A DNA stretch of 64,000 bases, taken from NCBI GenBank assembly GCA_013398175.1, contig VZRZ01004928.1:1795007-1859006 (forward strand), in the 5' to 3' direction. Below are positions 1 to 12,158 of this stretch, one piece after another (position 1 is the first letter of the stretch; each line of letters opens with the position of its first letter). The translations under genes and the position numbers were made by a program. Below the pieces are notes generated by a model. It was not told where the DNA came from. It was given only the letters and a program-made list of their open reading frames with translations, and did no database searches. Source of the DNA: Climacteris rufus. Its lineage: Eukaryota > Chordata > Aves > Passeriformes > Climacteridae.

Positions 1-3000
1 TAAAACTGAAATAAGTGGAATACAAAATATCTGTAGCATTGTACTCTTGTTTCAGTTCATTATACCTAAGAGAACAAGGTTTTGATCAATATGTATTCTA
101 TCAGTCTTTAGTGACATTTCTGAACTACTTAATGTATTTATCCTTTATAAGTATAATAAATATGGTTATCCTCAATAATATATAATTCTCTATGTTTTTT
201 ATATTATATAGAATTTCTATATTTATACTCTAATTTTATATTGTATTTATTTCAGGTAATTGTTCAAGGATGTGCTGACTCTGTCCAGCATATATATATA
301 TATTAAAAATGCTTAAAGTTAAAGTGAGAATTAACAGAAGCTTATTGTTAAAATCTTATTTAAAAGACCTGCCTATTTCCACATCCCTTCAGTTTTTTCA
401 GACTGGGAAGAGGTGTTTTGTCAAATACATATCATTTGCTCTATGGGCCCATGGGAAAGATGGCTTAACTTCCTTTTACAGAAGCAACTGACAGGTCTGG
501 ATAGCTCAAAACTCATTCAAAAAACTCATTTTCATTCATATTCTGGAACAGCTAGTTAGGACCTTGAGTCAGTCTTTTTCAGTGCTTCCTTTTTAAAATT
601 TCCGTATATACAAACACACAAGCATAAACACAAAACACTGCAAATGGTAGCCATACATTATATTTAATGGGATGAACCAAGTTAAAGGCATGATAAATTC
701 AAGTAAAAGCACTGCAATTGTAATTAAAAATACAGTTATGTTTCATTCCTGTTTGTGTAGGACTTACTGCTGGTTGTGAGGTCTGAGATGTTTTCTTCAC
801 TGTAGATGTCCTGGAAAATGTAGTTTCTCTTGAATGGAACTATCCCTTCTCATATAAAACTGCATTGGCATGTATTAACAAAATTTCTTGGAATGTTGTT
901 TTTTTTCTGTTCTCTACAGCAAGTGCATTACTGCTGTTTGTTCTCTCTCTTAGTTCCATCTACCCGAGAATAAAGGAGTACTTTGTTTAATGAGTTTTGT
1001 TTGAAAAACACTCAGTAAGGGAAAGCAAAGAGATTATGGAATAAAACAGGCGGAGGCCCTTAGTCCTAAATACATAATGATATCCAGTTCTATGATGAAA
1101 AATGTGAACAGTGATTAAATGGAGTAAAATCTAGAGAATCCAGAAACTGTAGACTTATGGACTTGGGAGGGGGGAATCATTTGAGTTGCACTGAGAGCCA
1201 TAGGGTTTTGTTGTTTGTCAGTTGTTTTTTTCATCACAGATAATCTTATTAAGAGTTTAAATTTCCTAGAAAAGAACTGTGCAAATTATTTTAATTTGTA
1301 ATTGGAACAGCAGAACGTTTCTATTCAACCTCAGGCTTTGCTTATCTATTCCTGATAGATTTAGCCTTCCATAGGTCATCCTATAAATTGTTACTGATAA
1401 GGCTTATGTGGTAAATACAGCACATTGGAGAAGTGGCCTCCACAAGTTGGGGTATGAAATCAAGAAGTTGGGAGAAAAGTCTTGCTCACTGCAGCAATGA
1501 TACACCTGTGGGTTCTGTACCTGACTTCTGGTCTCCTGTGATTCTCTTTGTTATCCCGGTGTGAATGGAGTAATTGCAAAGCTGTTCTTCCACAGAAATT
1601 ACTGTATTAGTGCAGAAACACGGTTACTTTCTGCTGGAAGTGAACCAAAAGTAAACTCTCACCAGAACAAGATTGCTACGAGATGCACATATCTGGCTTT
1701 AGACCTAACATTTGTGTGGTAGGCAGATAAAATGCTCCTGAACACTTGGATTGTGAAAGTCCTGGCGTAGAACTATCTCGGTAGGATCTCAAGCAGTCTG
1801 TTTTAATTAAGTTGTAATATGTTCTGCTTAGGCTTCAGTTCCCTATGAGTAAATTATAGCTTGAGGGAAGGTTATGTGGGTTTGCTTTTAATACAGCCCT
1901 GTTGCAAGATATGTGTATTGCCCATTATGAGACCTTTATTGTCAACAATTAGTAAAAATTGTCTCACTTAAGCTTGTTCTGATTCAGAGCATTGATTCCA
2001 TTAGCAAGGCAGCAGACTTGTCTGAATTAAATTGTACTCTGTGTTCCTCCTACCCTATTGGAACATAAACCTTCATTGTACAGATATACTAAAACAGTAA
2101 GGGGTGAATAATTGCTGTGCTATTGACAGTGAGGGATGTATTAGTTGAATGATTTTCATATTCATTATTTTGTAAGATTTGAGTGTTATTTTGTAAATAT
2201 TTCTCACATCCTTGATGGGGTGAAAAGTGTTACTAGTAAAATTATCATCAAATCAACTTGTGTATTTTAAGTGCTCTTGTGTACTCTATTGGCTTTCATA
2301 ATTCTGCTCTCGGTTTTATGCATATTAAAAGGTTAGGGAAAATAGCATGTATAATTTTAAGGGAGTGGCCAGTTACAAGTGAAAAGCTTTCCCCTGTATC
2401 TGTTGCTATAGTAACCAGGCAGCTTTCCTGGGGTCCAAAGAAAACAGCGTCTGTAATGGAACTGAGGAGTGCTGTGTTTTGTTTCAGAAGCAGAAATTAC
2501 TGCCCACTGGCCTTGAGATTGCAAATTGAGCTCTTTGGCTCTGAAGCTGTACACTGCATCTAGATTATGTTCTTTTTTCCTTCAGAAGTTTTGTTAAAGA
2601 TGCACTCCCAAAGACCCTTCATTTCTCACTTATAAGCAGCTCTACAAAATTGAGGTGACTACGAGATGCCACATGGACTCTGGTTGTTTTCTTACCCCTC
2701 ATTTTGTGGGGGTAATACATTTTTTTATTTCCTGACCAAACTATAGATAAACATATCCATGTGCTCTTAGTATTTCTGGACAGGAAGCTGATTGGACATG
2801 GGAAGTATGTATTTATTCTGTTCAAAAAAATTAACTTTTCTTACACTCAGTGTGAACACAATTTTTTTTTTCTACATTTCTGTGGTCTTCCTGATAGCAG
2901 CAACCTGTGGCAAAGGCAGAAGCTGTGAACACTTGAAAAATTAAAATCTGTTTGGGAAATAATTTATGTGCATCTCACTGCAGATTCCATATGTCAAGTT

Positions 3001-4710
3001 TTCTTTGTCACCTGATTTTTAAATAGGTTCTTGTGCTTCACATTTTAGTAATTTTAAGTATTTTTTCTGTCTAAATTTAACTCCAGCTTTCAGAGAAGGT
3101 GGACAACTAGAGAAAAACACTCCAGTGATATATACTTGGGATCAGTAGTGCTAACACTGGGAACTTGCTGTGGGGTTTTTTTTCATCAGCACCATTAATT
3201 GGTATTTTCTTTCCTTTCTCTAGGCAGTATTTTTGTTCAGCTTTGTAAGTTCTGTCTATGTGAAAAACTTAGGTTGTTTGGATTTTATTATTCCTTTGAA
3301 ATACAGTAATTTGTGTTGCTGAAGCGTTTGTTCTGGATAGATGTACTTGACAGCCGAGCTGTTCCCACGGAAAGAACAAAATGGATGGATGGTACCTTTG
3401 TGTTAAAAGAATATGTCCATATCAGAGGTTACTGTGAGTGGTTTTGGTTGAAGAAGTAGGAAAAACCCTTTCTTTCTTGAAGTACTCTTGTGCTCTGGGT
3501 TATCTCACACAATTGGTACACTGAGAGTGTGCTTCGAGCAGCAGCTGTTCTTGGGTCTGATTGTGTCTCTTATTTCTGTCAGAACTAGCACATCTTCGAT
3601 TTACTATCACACAGAATCTGTTCTGTGAGTGCCAATATTGACTGTCAGACCTTTTAAAAAATTGATTGATTCTCCATCATATTAGCAGACTCTTTTAATA
3701 AGAGACAAAATTTTTTTTTTAATCTGGCACTTAGAATTTTTTAATCATCCAGTACCAGTACTTGTACACATCGTACAAATTTTCAGTGTGCTCCTCCACA
3801 TAATTTTTTCCTTTTTATTGTTGTTAATATTTAATTTGGAAGATGAACTGCTTTATTCATTGTTGTGCAGAACTGGATTTTTAGTCCAGCTTCGATTTTT
3901 TTAATACAGAAATCTGAATTCAAGAAGTTTCTTTGTATTTCTATAATTGCATGACATATATACACATACAAAAAACATATGTTCATATTGTTTCATTCTC
4001 TTTTCAAACACGGGGAAAGTAACTGTTCTGTGAACTAAGCTGACTTGAGAACTATAAAAGTCTATACACAAGCTTATCTTTGTGGAATCATTCAAACATA
4101 ATTTTGGATGAACTGTATACACAGTGTAAATACAGAGTTGTGTGGTCACTTAAACTGAGTGCACTTATTTCTACCTACCATTCCTTTAAATAGACAAGAA
4201 ATCTTAATTTGTTGAAAAGTAATTCCTTGGCTTACATTTTAGAAAAGCCCTGGAGCAACAGAAAACATATAGGGAATGGGTTTGATTTCTAATTATAATA
4301 CCAATTTTCTCCAGCTGCCCTTCAGCCTGTATATCAAATATTGTCTAATTTGTGTATTATGTCAGAATTGTCTGGTGGAAGGATCTGAAGACAGAAGTGC
4401 TAATTACTTTACAGATTACATGGGATTTGCTTTAAATGGACAAAATGTCATGGGGGAAAAACGTACCAAGCATTAATGGCATGCAAACTAATTGGAAATA
4501 TGTAGATAACTAAGACTAAAATTCTGTAGGGTCTTGCAAGCAAAGACAAATCTTTGTATCCCAGACTTTGACATCAGTCACTGCACAGTCGGGTTACCTG
4601 TCACAATAATGCCTTCCTATATTGTGCCTGTTTGCTGAAGCCAGTTAGCTTAGAAATAATGTGTCTCGGAGGAATATGTCTATTCAAATTTATCTTTCTT
4701 TTTCATATAG
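1..4710 (+). other. TFB1M: TFB1M intron (partial), no other feature seen
   Basis: This is AT-rich intronic sequence ending in the acceptor tttcatatag at 4710. I looked for the preceding TFB1M exon, which should end just before the conserved V-D-V segment, and did not find it, so the window starts inside this intron. A short TA run lies at about 291-303. The open frames here are short, lack splice-site support and look random. Confidence 0.75.
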
Positions 4711-4838
4711 GTGGATGTGGCTGTGGTGCATTTCACTCCATTGGTGCAACCAAAGATACAGCAGCCATTTGAGCTGGTAGAAAAAGTGGTTCAAAGTGTT
4801 TTTCAGTTTAGAAGAAAATACTGCTTCCGTGGAATTGA
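4711..4838 (+). CDS. TFB1M: TFB1M penultimate coding exon
   Basis: The exon is 128 bp, phase 0 at its start, with two bases of a split codon at its end. It encodes the segment with VHFTPL, QPKIQQPFELVEKVV and FQFRRKYCFRG, which is characteristic of the TFB1M C-terminal region after the methyltransferase fold. The acceptor (tttcatatag) and donor (gtaagt) are canonical. The frame continues into the exon at 7513 without a stop, completing a Glu codon (GA|G). The identification rests on recalled vertebrate TFB1M sequence and is strong because of the long conserved run. Confidence 0.95.
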
Positions 4839-7512
4839 GTAAGTATTTTTAGTGAAAAATTCCCAGATAATGTTTTTGAAAATGCATCTGCTACTAAATC
4901 AGTTAGCTATGCATTTGGTTTTATTCCTCCCATTTTAAATTTGTCATCATAGTTCATCAGGTCTTTCAATTTTAGAATGGTTTCTGGACACAAAAGTATG
5001 AGATTAATATCTATTGTAATTATGTAATAATTGTGCATTTTTGTTAGTGTCATTGAAGTTGTTAAGATCATTAGGTTAAAGTGGTCATCTTTTCAATAGT
5101 TTGTCTGTCTCAGAAATTAAAAAACCCAACCACAAAAACTATAGAAAGATTGAGTTAAAAAAGGGAGGTATCGAGATTCAGAACTAAAGATGGCAGTGTA
5201 AGGAGGTATTGATGGAAGTGTGAAGAAAACGTCATCTGTAGGAAACTGTATTTATTTGGGGATAATGTCAAAAGGTCAAATTCTTGTTCCTGTGTTGCCC
5301 TTTTATGGAGTTCTTACTGGCTCTTTAAAAATCCCCATGTCTTACTGCGGGAATTCACTGTGTTCTCTGATGTGGGAAACCTGCAGTCTCCTCAACAAGG
5401 ATCTTGCTAAAACTCCAACATAGCCACGTGTGTGACTTAGTCTGGGCAAACCCCAGCATTCAGCACTGTAGAACGTGTGAGAGAGATGCTGTAAGGACTA
5501 GAGGCATCTCCTGCAGCTTGGGCTGCCTGAATGTTGCTGGACATAGGTTTGGCCCTGATTCAGTCTAGAATTAGGGTGGATAACACCTTACTGAACTACA
5601 AGCCTTAGATGTCACTGTTTTAAAGGTGAACAACAAATTTTGCATCTAGTTTTGGTTTGCTGCTTTTTTTTTTTCCTTGAGACCATGAAAGCCATTGATG
5701 TGTGGGATCCGAGTATAGATTTATCTGTGTCAGAGTGTGCATTTGGAGGCATTTAGAAAACAAAGTATCCAAACTCTGGATTGATTTATATTGGATGTAC
5801 AGGGTGGTGGTGGCTTTTTTTTCCCTTTTGTGAAGGAATGGTTTCAGTTGACAATGTAAGCAGAAGGCATGTCCAGTCAGCATATCTATGTTATGTACAG
5901 TTTTTTTACCAAAGTTTAACACACACCCCCCAACTACTGTGTAATTTCAAATTGCTAATAACTGCTTTACATTCTTTTGAGGCACGGAGGGGGAATCTGA
6001 ACTTTTGGACGTCACGTATTCCGTAGCAGCTTATCATACTTTAGCCCTAGTGTGCAGTTAAGAAACACAATCCTCTTATTCTTTAGCTGACCTGAAAAAA
6101 ATGGCAGATTTTGGTGAATAATAAGGCTGCTAGGTTCATTATAAGGTTATCTATCACACAGACTGTATAAAAACAAGGCAATAGAATCAGTTTACATATG
6201 TGCATAAATTCTAGGATTTGAGATGAGAAATACACAATTGAGCTATGAAGTCCACGTTATAGTTTGAGTTGTGGTACATGGACATGTATAACATGGTTCA
6301 TAGTCTGTAAAAGAAAGGTAATGAAACATTTTTCACTCCAGATATGTCTTTTAACAACCAAATCAAAGGGAATAGGGATATAAAAATAAAAATTGATCCA
6401 TTTTAACCTTGCTGACCTAGATGCTGAACTAATGGGAACATCTTGACCAAGGGCTGAAATAGCACATACTTCAAACCAGGTTTCCCAGAAGTTCCATCAT
6501 TCACTTGTAATTTTAAACCCCTTCTTAACTTGGTGTTGTAGCTGCCCACCAGGAATTAACTATCACTCTATCACTTTATTATACAAAGCCTTTTGAGTAG
6601 TTTGTCCAGCCAACCACTTCTGGGGAGCGTGGGGGGTGTTACTGTATTAGATGCACAACACTTTTAGGTATTATGTATGTAACACAGATAGAATTTGAAA
6701 TTGAACATGAGAAATGCACATGAACCATGTGCAGAATTTTTGCCTTCCTGATCTATTGTAGACTGAGAACTACTGCTAATAAGAGCTGGTCCTTTCAATA
6801 GTTCACACTTTGTAGTATGCATTTTTGTGTGACATTAAAAATTACTTAACTAATACTATTCATTAAAATTTGGGGGACTTCTGATAGAGAGGTGCTAATA
6901 TGTCTGGCCCCAGAGTAAATGTAGTGATATGCCTATCTATAAACAGTGACAGAGCTGAAAACACAATCTAGGATTCCTGCCACATTCTCCCACATTCTAA
7001 ATATGAAAAAGTGAATGGCAATTAAATACTCCTTTCCTCCTTCTTTAGTTTTTTTTCTGGCATTAGAATTAGGGTATTAATGACAAGTGATAACTGTTTT
7101 TCCCACTGGAATGAAACAGTCTGAAAGAAAGTCATATGGTTTGGATCTGATCTGTTTTGCACAGTTTAATCTGTTGTTGCTTTCTAAATATGAGGCTAAT
7201 TCTGAGAAGGCTCTGTGCTTGTATCCATACCCACAGTTCTTTTTAATGTTAGCAAACATGAACATACATGCATGTGATTAATGTATAATGCATGTATGTG
7301 CTTTCCTGTGGTGTCATAATTTGCACTTGCAGAAAAAGGACCCTTACATGTTTCCATTTGCCCAGATAATGAGCTATATTAAGAGTGCCAGAGCTAAAAT
7401 AATGACATAGTTAATACAGGTTTACTATTAGGCAAATTCCATGTTACTCTTACAGGAAATGTCATTGTCTGTCTGAATTGTTGAAATTTGTTCTTCTCCC
7501 CATATCTTTTAG
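4839..7512 (+). other. TFB1M: TFB1M last intron
   Basis: This GT-AG intron of 2.67 kb begins gtaagta and ends ttttag. It is AT-rich with short homopolymers. I saw no repeat family, RNA gene or supported exon in it. Confidence 0.8.
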
Positions 7513-7771
7513 GACCTTGTTTCCTGAAAGTGGACGTTTGAAAAGAACAGAACAGCTGATGATGACAGCAGATATTGATCCAACTCTTCGTCCTTTTCAG
7601 CTCTCCATGTCACAGTTTAGAAAACTTTGCAATGCATACAGAAAAATGTGTGATGAAGACCCAAGCCTTTTTGTGTTCAACTACAGAGAAGAACTAAGGC
7701 AAAAGAAGACAAGAAGTTTACTTGGAAGTACTGGTCAGCCTGAACAGACTGAAGAGGAAAATCACCTGTAA
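7513..7771 (+). CDS. TFB1M: TFB1M terminal coding exon
   Basis: The last coding exon (259 bp) ends at TAA 7769-7771. It carries LFPESGRLKRTEQLM, then the hallmark TADIDPTLRPFQLS, then CNAYRKMCDEDPSLF and a basic/acidic C-terminal tail. The ADIDPTLRP and YRKMCDEDP blocks match the conserved TFB1M C-terminus. That part of the protein forms the small helical domain which packs against rRNA. The last ~20 residues are Gln/Glu-rich and look poorly conserved, as is usual in this family. A methionine lies in frame shortly upstream of the acceptor, but it is intronic. Confidence 0.95.
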
Positions 7772-7789
7772 CAGCACAAGTCTGATTTT

Positions 7790-7795
7790 TTTATT
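7790..7795 (-). terminator. TIAM2: TIAM2 polyadenylation signal candidate
   Basis: The + strand reads TTTATT, which is AATAAA on the minus strand. It lies about 1.17 kb after the TIAM2 stop and only 19 bp past the TFB1M stop. It is the only minus-strand AATAAA I found between the two stop codons. An ATTAAA variant sits just after the TIAM2 stop (8943-8948). Using the distal signal would make the two transcripts overlap. Confidence 0.45.
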
Positions 7796-8327
7796 AGCTT
7801 TAACTCCTTGAGCTACAGGTGTTGATGCAGTAAAAGAAGGCTTCTATGTTCCTACATCTGTGCAGATATGAAAGAACTACTTTTGAGAAAGTGACAGAGA
7901 GGGCAGCTCTCTCTGTTCCATTCAGCTGCAGACAAAAGGGAAAAGACAGTCCAGGTTTTACTTCAGGGGAATGGCTAGAATGCATACCAAGAACCAAGGT
8001 ACATTGTGAGACACATAATTAAGTTGCAATACTTCTGAAATAACTGAATTTTGTATGAATGAAAGTGCTTTACTGAAATGGAAGAAAAATAGTTTTCAGA
8101 CTTCATCATATAAGATGGTGTTTGGGTTTTTGTGCTTTTTTATCCTGGAACATCCTACTGCACAGAGTAATTTATAAAACAGAAGCCAAGACTCATAAAT
8201 ACACTCAAGTGACTGGCTTATGGGAGGATAAAGTGCACCAATTGCCTCAAGGTCTGGTAATACTCTTCTCATTTATGGAGAAGTAAAGAATTTGGGATTT
8301 AAAGCTCCAGCTACAGAAAAGCAGCAC

Positions 8328-8418
8328 AATAAAAAGTAGAAAACATGGCTAAGTACAATAATGATTTGTCTTTTACTGTACAGGCTCATAGAGAAAATAA
8401 AAAATACAGTCAAATAAA
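8328..8418 (+). terminator. TFB1M: TFB1M polyadenylation signal cluster
   Basis: Three AATAAA hexamers (8328, 8396, 8413) lie within 91 bp, about 560-650 bp after the TFB1M stop. The sites are seen directly; their use is inferred. Confidence 0.45.
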
Positions 8419-8964
8419 AGATTACAGGCCAAGCTTTGTTTTTGTATTTACACATATGTATAAAGTATAAACAGCATCGAAACATACAAAAATGAAACTT
8501 CTGCACTGTTGTGCACTAAAACACATTAAAATAACTTAATTCTGCTTTAAATAAAGCAAACATGAAAACCAAAGAAATAAAATGCCCAGGGTATTGAAAA
8601 ATTCAGTTTGCAAGCCTACTTTCCAATGTAAACCCCTCTGCCACTCACTAGCACCTTTCCCACATTACTTAAAATACTATTGAGGCCATCCCCAAGAACA
8701 CTACGTCATCATAATAACTGCTTGAAAGGGATGAACTAATTTACAAACCTGGGCCAACTTAATCTATTTTTGATCCACAATAAATTAAAATAACTTAAGA
8801 ATCCTTTACAACTGTTTTTTTTTTTTTTGTGGAAAAATGTATTAGTGCACAAAATCAGATAGTAGTTTTTTTGCAGCTTCCATGAATTTACTAGTTTTAA
8901 AGCAAAATGTTTGTTGAATTTTATGCAGACTTCAAATGAATGTTTTAATATAGTGCTTAGAAAG

Positions 8965-9608
8965 TTAGGATTTTCCATGCCTCTCCACAGCTTCATAAAA
9001 ACAGTCCTCATTAACTACAGATGTTAAACTCTGGACACTAAATTCTCTCTCTAAAATGGAGTTCAGATCCAGGTTTGCAGCATCAGAGTGACTGTCAAGG
9101 GACTGGTGACGTTCTTGCATTGCCTTTAGAGTTCCTCTGTTACGCTTTGTGCTGTTCACTTTTCTCTTCACTGGGCAGAAATGGCCACGCACGAGCTTTG
9201 GATGCTCTGCCATCTGAAAGCCATCTCCTGCCTCATTTTCAGCAGCCTGATCCCGTTCAGAGTCAGCACTGGGTTCCTCTGAAATCTTCAGCCTCTGGAA
9301 CTGTATTTCGATGTCTTTTGTAGGGCTGCCTTTCTTTAGGCTCCGATAGTCCTCGTCATCGTCGTCATCACTGAGAATGTCGGATTCTTTGACAAGAACA
9401 TTAGAAAAGTCGGATGCAGGGCTCTCTGCATGTTTATCAGGAGAAGAATTTTTGGGCTCTTGTATGCTCTCAGAAGTGTGGCAGCTGCTGCTCTGAGTGC
9501 TGCTGCTCAGGCTGCACTCGTCAGAGTCCTGGAAGGTGCCTTTTCCCTGGTCACTGTTCCACTCGCTACTGGATGAATTCTTCAGTACCTTCAAGGACCT
9601 TGTGGAAG
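8965..9608 (-). CDS. TIAM2: TIAM2 terminal coding exon (Ser-rich/acidic tail)
   Basis: This is the largest exon (644 bp); its first two bases complete an Ala codon. It encodes about 213 residues after the C-terminal PH domain. In order these are a serine-rich block (SSSSEW, SLSSSTQSS), an acidic stretch (ESDILSDDDDDEDY), the conserved SPTKDIEIQFQRLKISEE, a basic patch (PVKRKVNSTKRNRG) and a conserved end (EREFSVQSLTSV ... HGKS) before TAA at 8967-8965. The block order and the extreme C-terminus match recalled TIAM2 and differ from TIAM1, which settles the paralogue. The tail is probably disordered and phosphorylated. The reading frame starts at an acceptor, not at an initiation codon. Confidence 0.95.
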
Positions 9609-10460
9609 CTGTGCAGAATAAAAATGCAGGTTTATTTTTTTCAGCGAAACATCAGCTGGTTATACCTTTTATCTTAATATCCCATGTATGATTACAGTGT
9701 ACACAGTCTCATTCCAAGTCAGATGTGTCAGCACTCTGATACTAACAGTGTGATCCCACATCACAGTTTTCATTCGGCCTATCCCAGGGCTCTGTGCTTG
9801 CCTTCATGTGCAATACATATAAAATCCTCCAAGAAGTGCAGCCATAAATTATACACTTCCACAGGAAAGAAAGACTGATTCAGGCACCTAGATCACTGGA
9901 GGGCCAAGATGTAGGCAGAAGTTGAACTGCTCCAGATCCTGTCATGTTAAGGGGATTTTACAGAGGACTGATCAGACAGAGAACTTGAGATACTAGTAAC
10001 TACTCATTTAGCTAAAAAGTCTGAAGCCTGTACTTAATTAGAGTATCTGCTGGGATGCAGATTTAGTGCACTGAAAGAAGCAAGACCCCTGCCTTTTGCC
10101 AGTTGTTTTAGCTGTAAATGTTACCAGGGCTGAGTTACTAAAGGGAACCCAGAGGAAAGAACACTAATACTGTGTGCCAAAGGGAGTCTGTTCCTTCCCC
10201 ACAAAATTAATTTAGGCCTTGTTAAGTCTTCTCTGAAGAGAGCTAATGACACGTCACAGTGTGGGAAGGAGGGATAGCAAGGTTGCTTATCTCCTCTAGC
10301 CTTTATCATGCAGAGTGGTAGAGAAACTACTTCAGTCCAAAAAAAATAAATGGGATTTGTGGGTTTGGCACGACACTCTATGGTAATGGTAATAATTGTG
10401 AACTCCCTATCAGCACTGGAGTCCAGACACTTATTTTTCATTTGAGGAGGTGTTTCTTAC

Positions 10461-10615
10461 CCAGCTTGGCTGTTGCAGGTACACGATTCTTGAGTGGGAC
10501 AAGGCGATCCTTACATGTTTTCTCCAGTGGTAGCTCACATTTTATGTGACGTCTGAAATTCTCCCGCAAAATAGAACGGATAACCTTCACAATGTTAGTC
10601 TTGTTCTCAGAATCA
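10461..10615 (-). CDS. TIAM2: TIAM2 exon: end of C-terminal PH domain
   Basis: The exon is 155 bp. It encodes the C-terminal helix of the PH domain and the linker after it: DSENKTNIVKVIRSILREN, FRRHIKCELPLEKTCKDR and LVPLKNRVPATAKL. The KVIRSILRENFRRH helix is the closing alpha-helix of the TIAM PH fold. The acceptor is cttgcag, the donor gtaagaa. It joins AG|T (Ser) upstream and G|CT (Ala) downstream. Confidence 0.95.
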
Positions 10616-10756
10616 CTGCAAGTTTAAGAAAACACAGAACTTAATTTTCTTCTCTGAAGTAAGACACTGGAATAAAATGTCCCACTTCTTTTCTGCTGAT
10701 GTGCTTTAGTGCAGCATTTTTTTCAAAAGCTTGCTTTAGTAGTGGGTTTGCACCTA

Positions 10757-10866
10757 TCATAAAATCATAGAATGTTTTGGGTTGGAAGGGACATTAAAGA
10801 TCAGCAAGTTCCAACCCCTCTACCCTGGGCAGGGACATCTTAACATTGTTAGACATTTCACACCTT
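10757..10866 (-). repeat. CR1 retroposon 3' fragment
   Basis: The + strand begins with an aaatcatagaatg-type block followed by ttgggttggaagggac and ttccaacccct ... gggcagggaca. This is the reverse complement of the standard avian CR1 3' end. The copy is heavily 5'-truncated and sits within a small TIAM2 intron. The upper boundary is approximate. Confidence 0.85.
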
Positions 10867-11253
10867 GTGTTTTGAGATCTTGGCTACTCTTCCTCTTAGA
10901 GAATGGCTTGAAAAGTAATTTCTGTACAAGGGAATCACCACTGGAAGTGGTCTTTATTAGAAAGTAATCTCTGCTAATCAGCTGAGAGTCTGATAAAATC
11001 AGTTACTTTCCCCATACCATACTGAAACTTGTGTTCCTATATCTGTGCAGATTTCTGATACTGGATCACTGCACCAAATTAACTCCCATTTGAATTTGTT
11101 ACACCTTACGCAGTTAAAGACTGGCGAAGTGCCTGGCTTCAAATAATGAGTGCCACTTCAAAACTGCTGATGCAAAGGTCACACGAGGGAAACTCCTTTC
11201 TTTTTAATTCCATTAGTGTGATTTGCAAAATACAACCTTCATGTAAAGCTTAC

Positions 11254-11341
11254 CTGCTGCACAACTGAAAAATTGTTTCTGGCCTGCCTTCTAGTTCTGA
11301 CTTGGTGTGAATCAGTTCCCAGATACAGCTATTCTCTGTTC
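11254..11341 (-). CDS. TIAM2: TIAM2 exon: C-terminal PH domain
   Basis: The exon is 88 bp and encodes TENSCIWELIHTKSELEG, RPETIFQLCSS. IWELIHTKSE.EGRPE is a conserved beta-strand pair of the TIAM family PH domain. It is flanked by a cacag acceptor and a gtaag donor, and the phases agree on both sides. Confidence 0.95.
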
Positions 11342-12052
11342 CTGTGCATGGAAGAAAACATTACTTTTGCATATACTTCACAAACCTTTGGCATTAGAAA
11401 GACCAGGATAAAGCTCCTCCACTCTTCTGAAGGCAGTGTTAACACAGCCATGTGTGGACCTACAGAAGATGTCACCCAAGTTGGAACCCAAAAGAAAGTC
11501 CCCTGAGCTCTCTTGCTGCGGCTACCTAACACTGCCTTTGATAACTTCTCTCTTAGAGAGTTGCTTTCCCCATTCTTACTGCTTCTTCATGCCTTCCAGC
11601 CTTAACAAGCCTTCATCCGGGTGTGCTCTAAAGAACTTGTGACACTTTACAGAGCATACAGAAGTGGATGGGACCATAAAGATCAACTTGAAAATAAAAC
11701 CACAGACCTCTACTACCATAAATTACAGTCAACTTTCCACTGTTTGGAAAAACACAAGGATCAGCACACACACAGCATCAAGGTGTCACCAGGCTGTCAA
11801 CTACAATAAATCACCTTCCTTTTACTGGGGATTTCCATTCTGTCATTCCTTCACATCATTTTGCATCTCCCTGAACACACAGAAGTCAACATATCAAATG
11901 TGTATGTATCAAGCCTGTACCCCCTGAGTGCAGAGATAACAGTGCATAGGTAGTACTTTCTCTACACGTGCCTGTTTCTAGAGGCTCCAGAAAGCAGTAT
12001 TACAGAATCCCAGAAAAGCATTCAATCCCAAAGTATTTACTGCAAGAGTTAC

Positions 12053-12158
12053 CTGCTGTGTTCCCCAGTCGAACTTGAAGAGCAGATAAAGGAATCAGCC
12101 AACGAAATTTAAATGGATCTAAGTCACCGTAATTATGTGCAGCACGAACATTAGTAGG
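12053..12158 (-). CDS. TIAM2: TIAM2 exon: C-terminal PH domain
   Basis: The exon is 106 bp, phase 0 at its start, and encodes PTNVRAAHNYGDLDPFKFRW then LIPLSALQVRLGNTAG. The DPFKFRWLIP..ALQVR core is typical of the TIAM2 PH domain. The donor is gtaact, a slightly weaker match than its neighbours. The pre-core linker (VRAAHNYG) is the variable part of the family. Confidence 0.93.

Larger units (their letters stand above)
1..8418 (+). other. TFB1M: TFB1M gene, 3' portion (gene span)
   Basis: This is the 3' end of the gene for mitochondrial dimethyladenosine transferase 1, a KsgA/Dim1-family enzyme. It N6-dimethylates two adjacent adenines in the 3'-terminal stem-loop of the small mitochondrial rRNA and is needed for mitoribosome assembly. 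Only the last two coding exons are in the window. They join in phase and give 128 residues of a protein that is about 345 residues in vertebrates; the catalytic SAM-binding domain is encoded upstream of position 1. The gene converges on TIAM2, as I recall it does in other amniotes. The 3' end at 8418 is my estimate, set at the last of a cluster of AATAAA signals. Confidence 0.9.
7772..8418 (+). other. TFB1M: TFB1M 3' UTR (predicted)
   Basis: The region follows the TFB1M stop and is non-coding. On the + strand AATAAA occurs at 8328-8333, 8396-8401 and 8413-8418, and further AATAAA-containing stretches occur near 8546 and 8577, so the cleavage site is uncertain. The whole interval is also predicted 3' UTR of TIAM2 on the other strand. 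Confidence 0.55.
7790..8964 (-). other. TIAM2: TIAM2 3' UTR (predicted)
   Basis: This is non-coding sequence after the TIAM2 stop. It contains a 14-base T run on the + strand at 8815-8828, which is an internal A run in the TIAM2 transcript. The open frames reported here on either strand are short and unsupported. Confidence 0.5.

Noticed and set aside
9075..9691. Several + strand open frames of 64-87 codons
   Set aside because: They lie opposite the TIAM2 terminal exon and show no family similarity.
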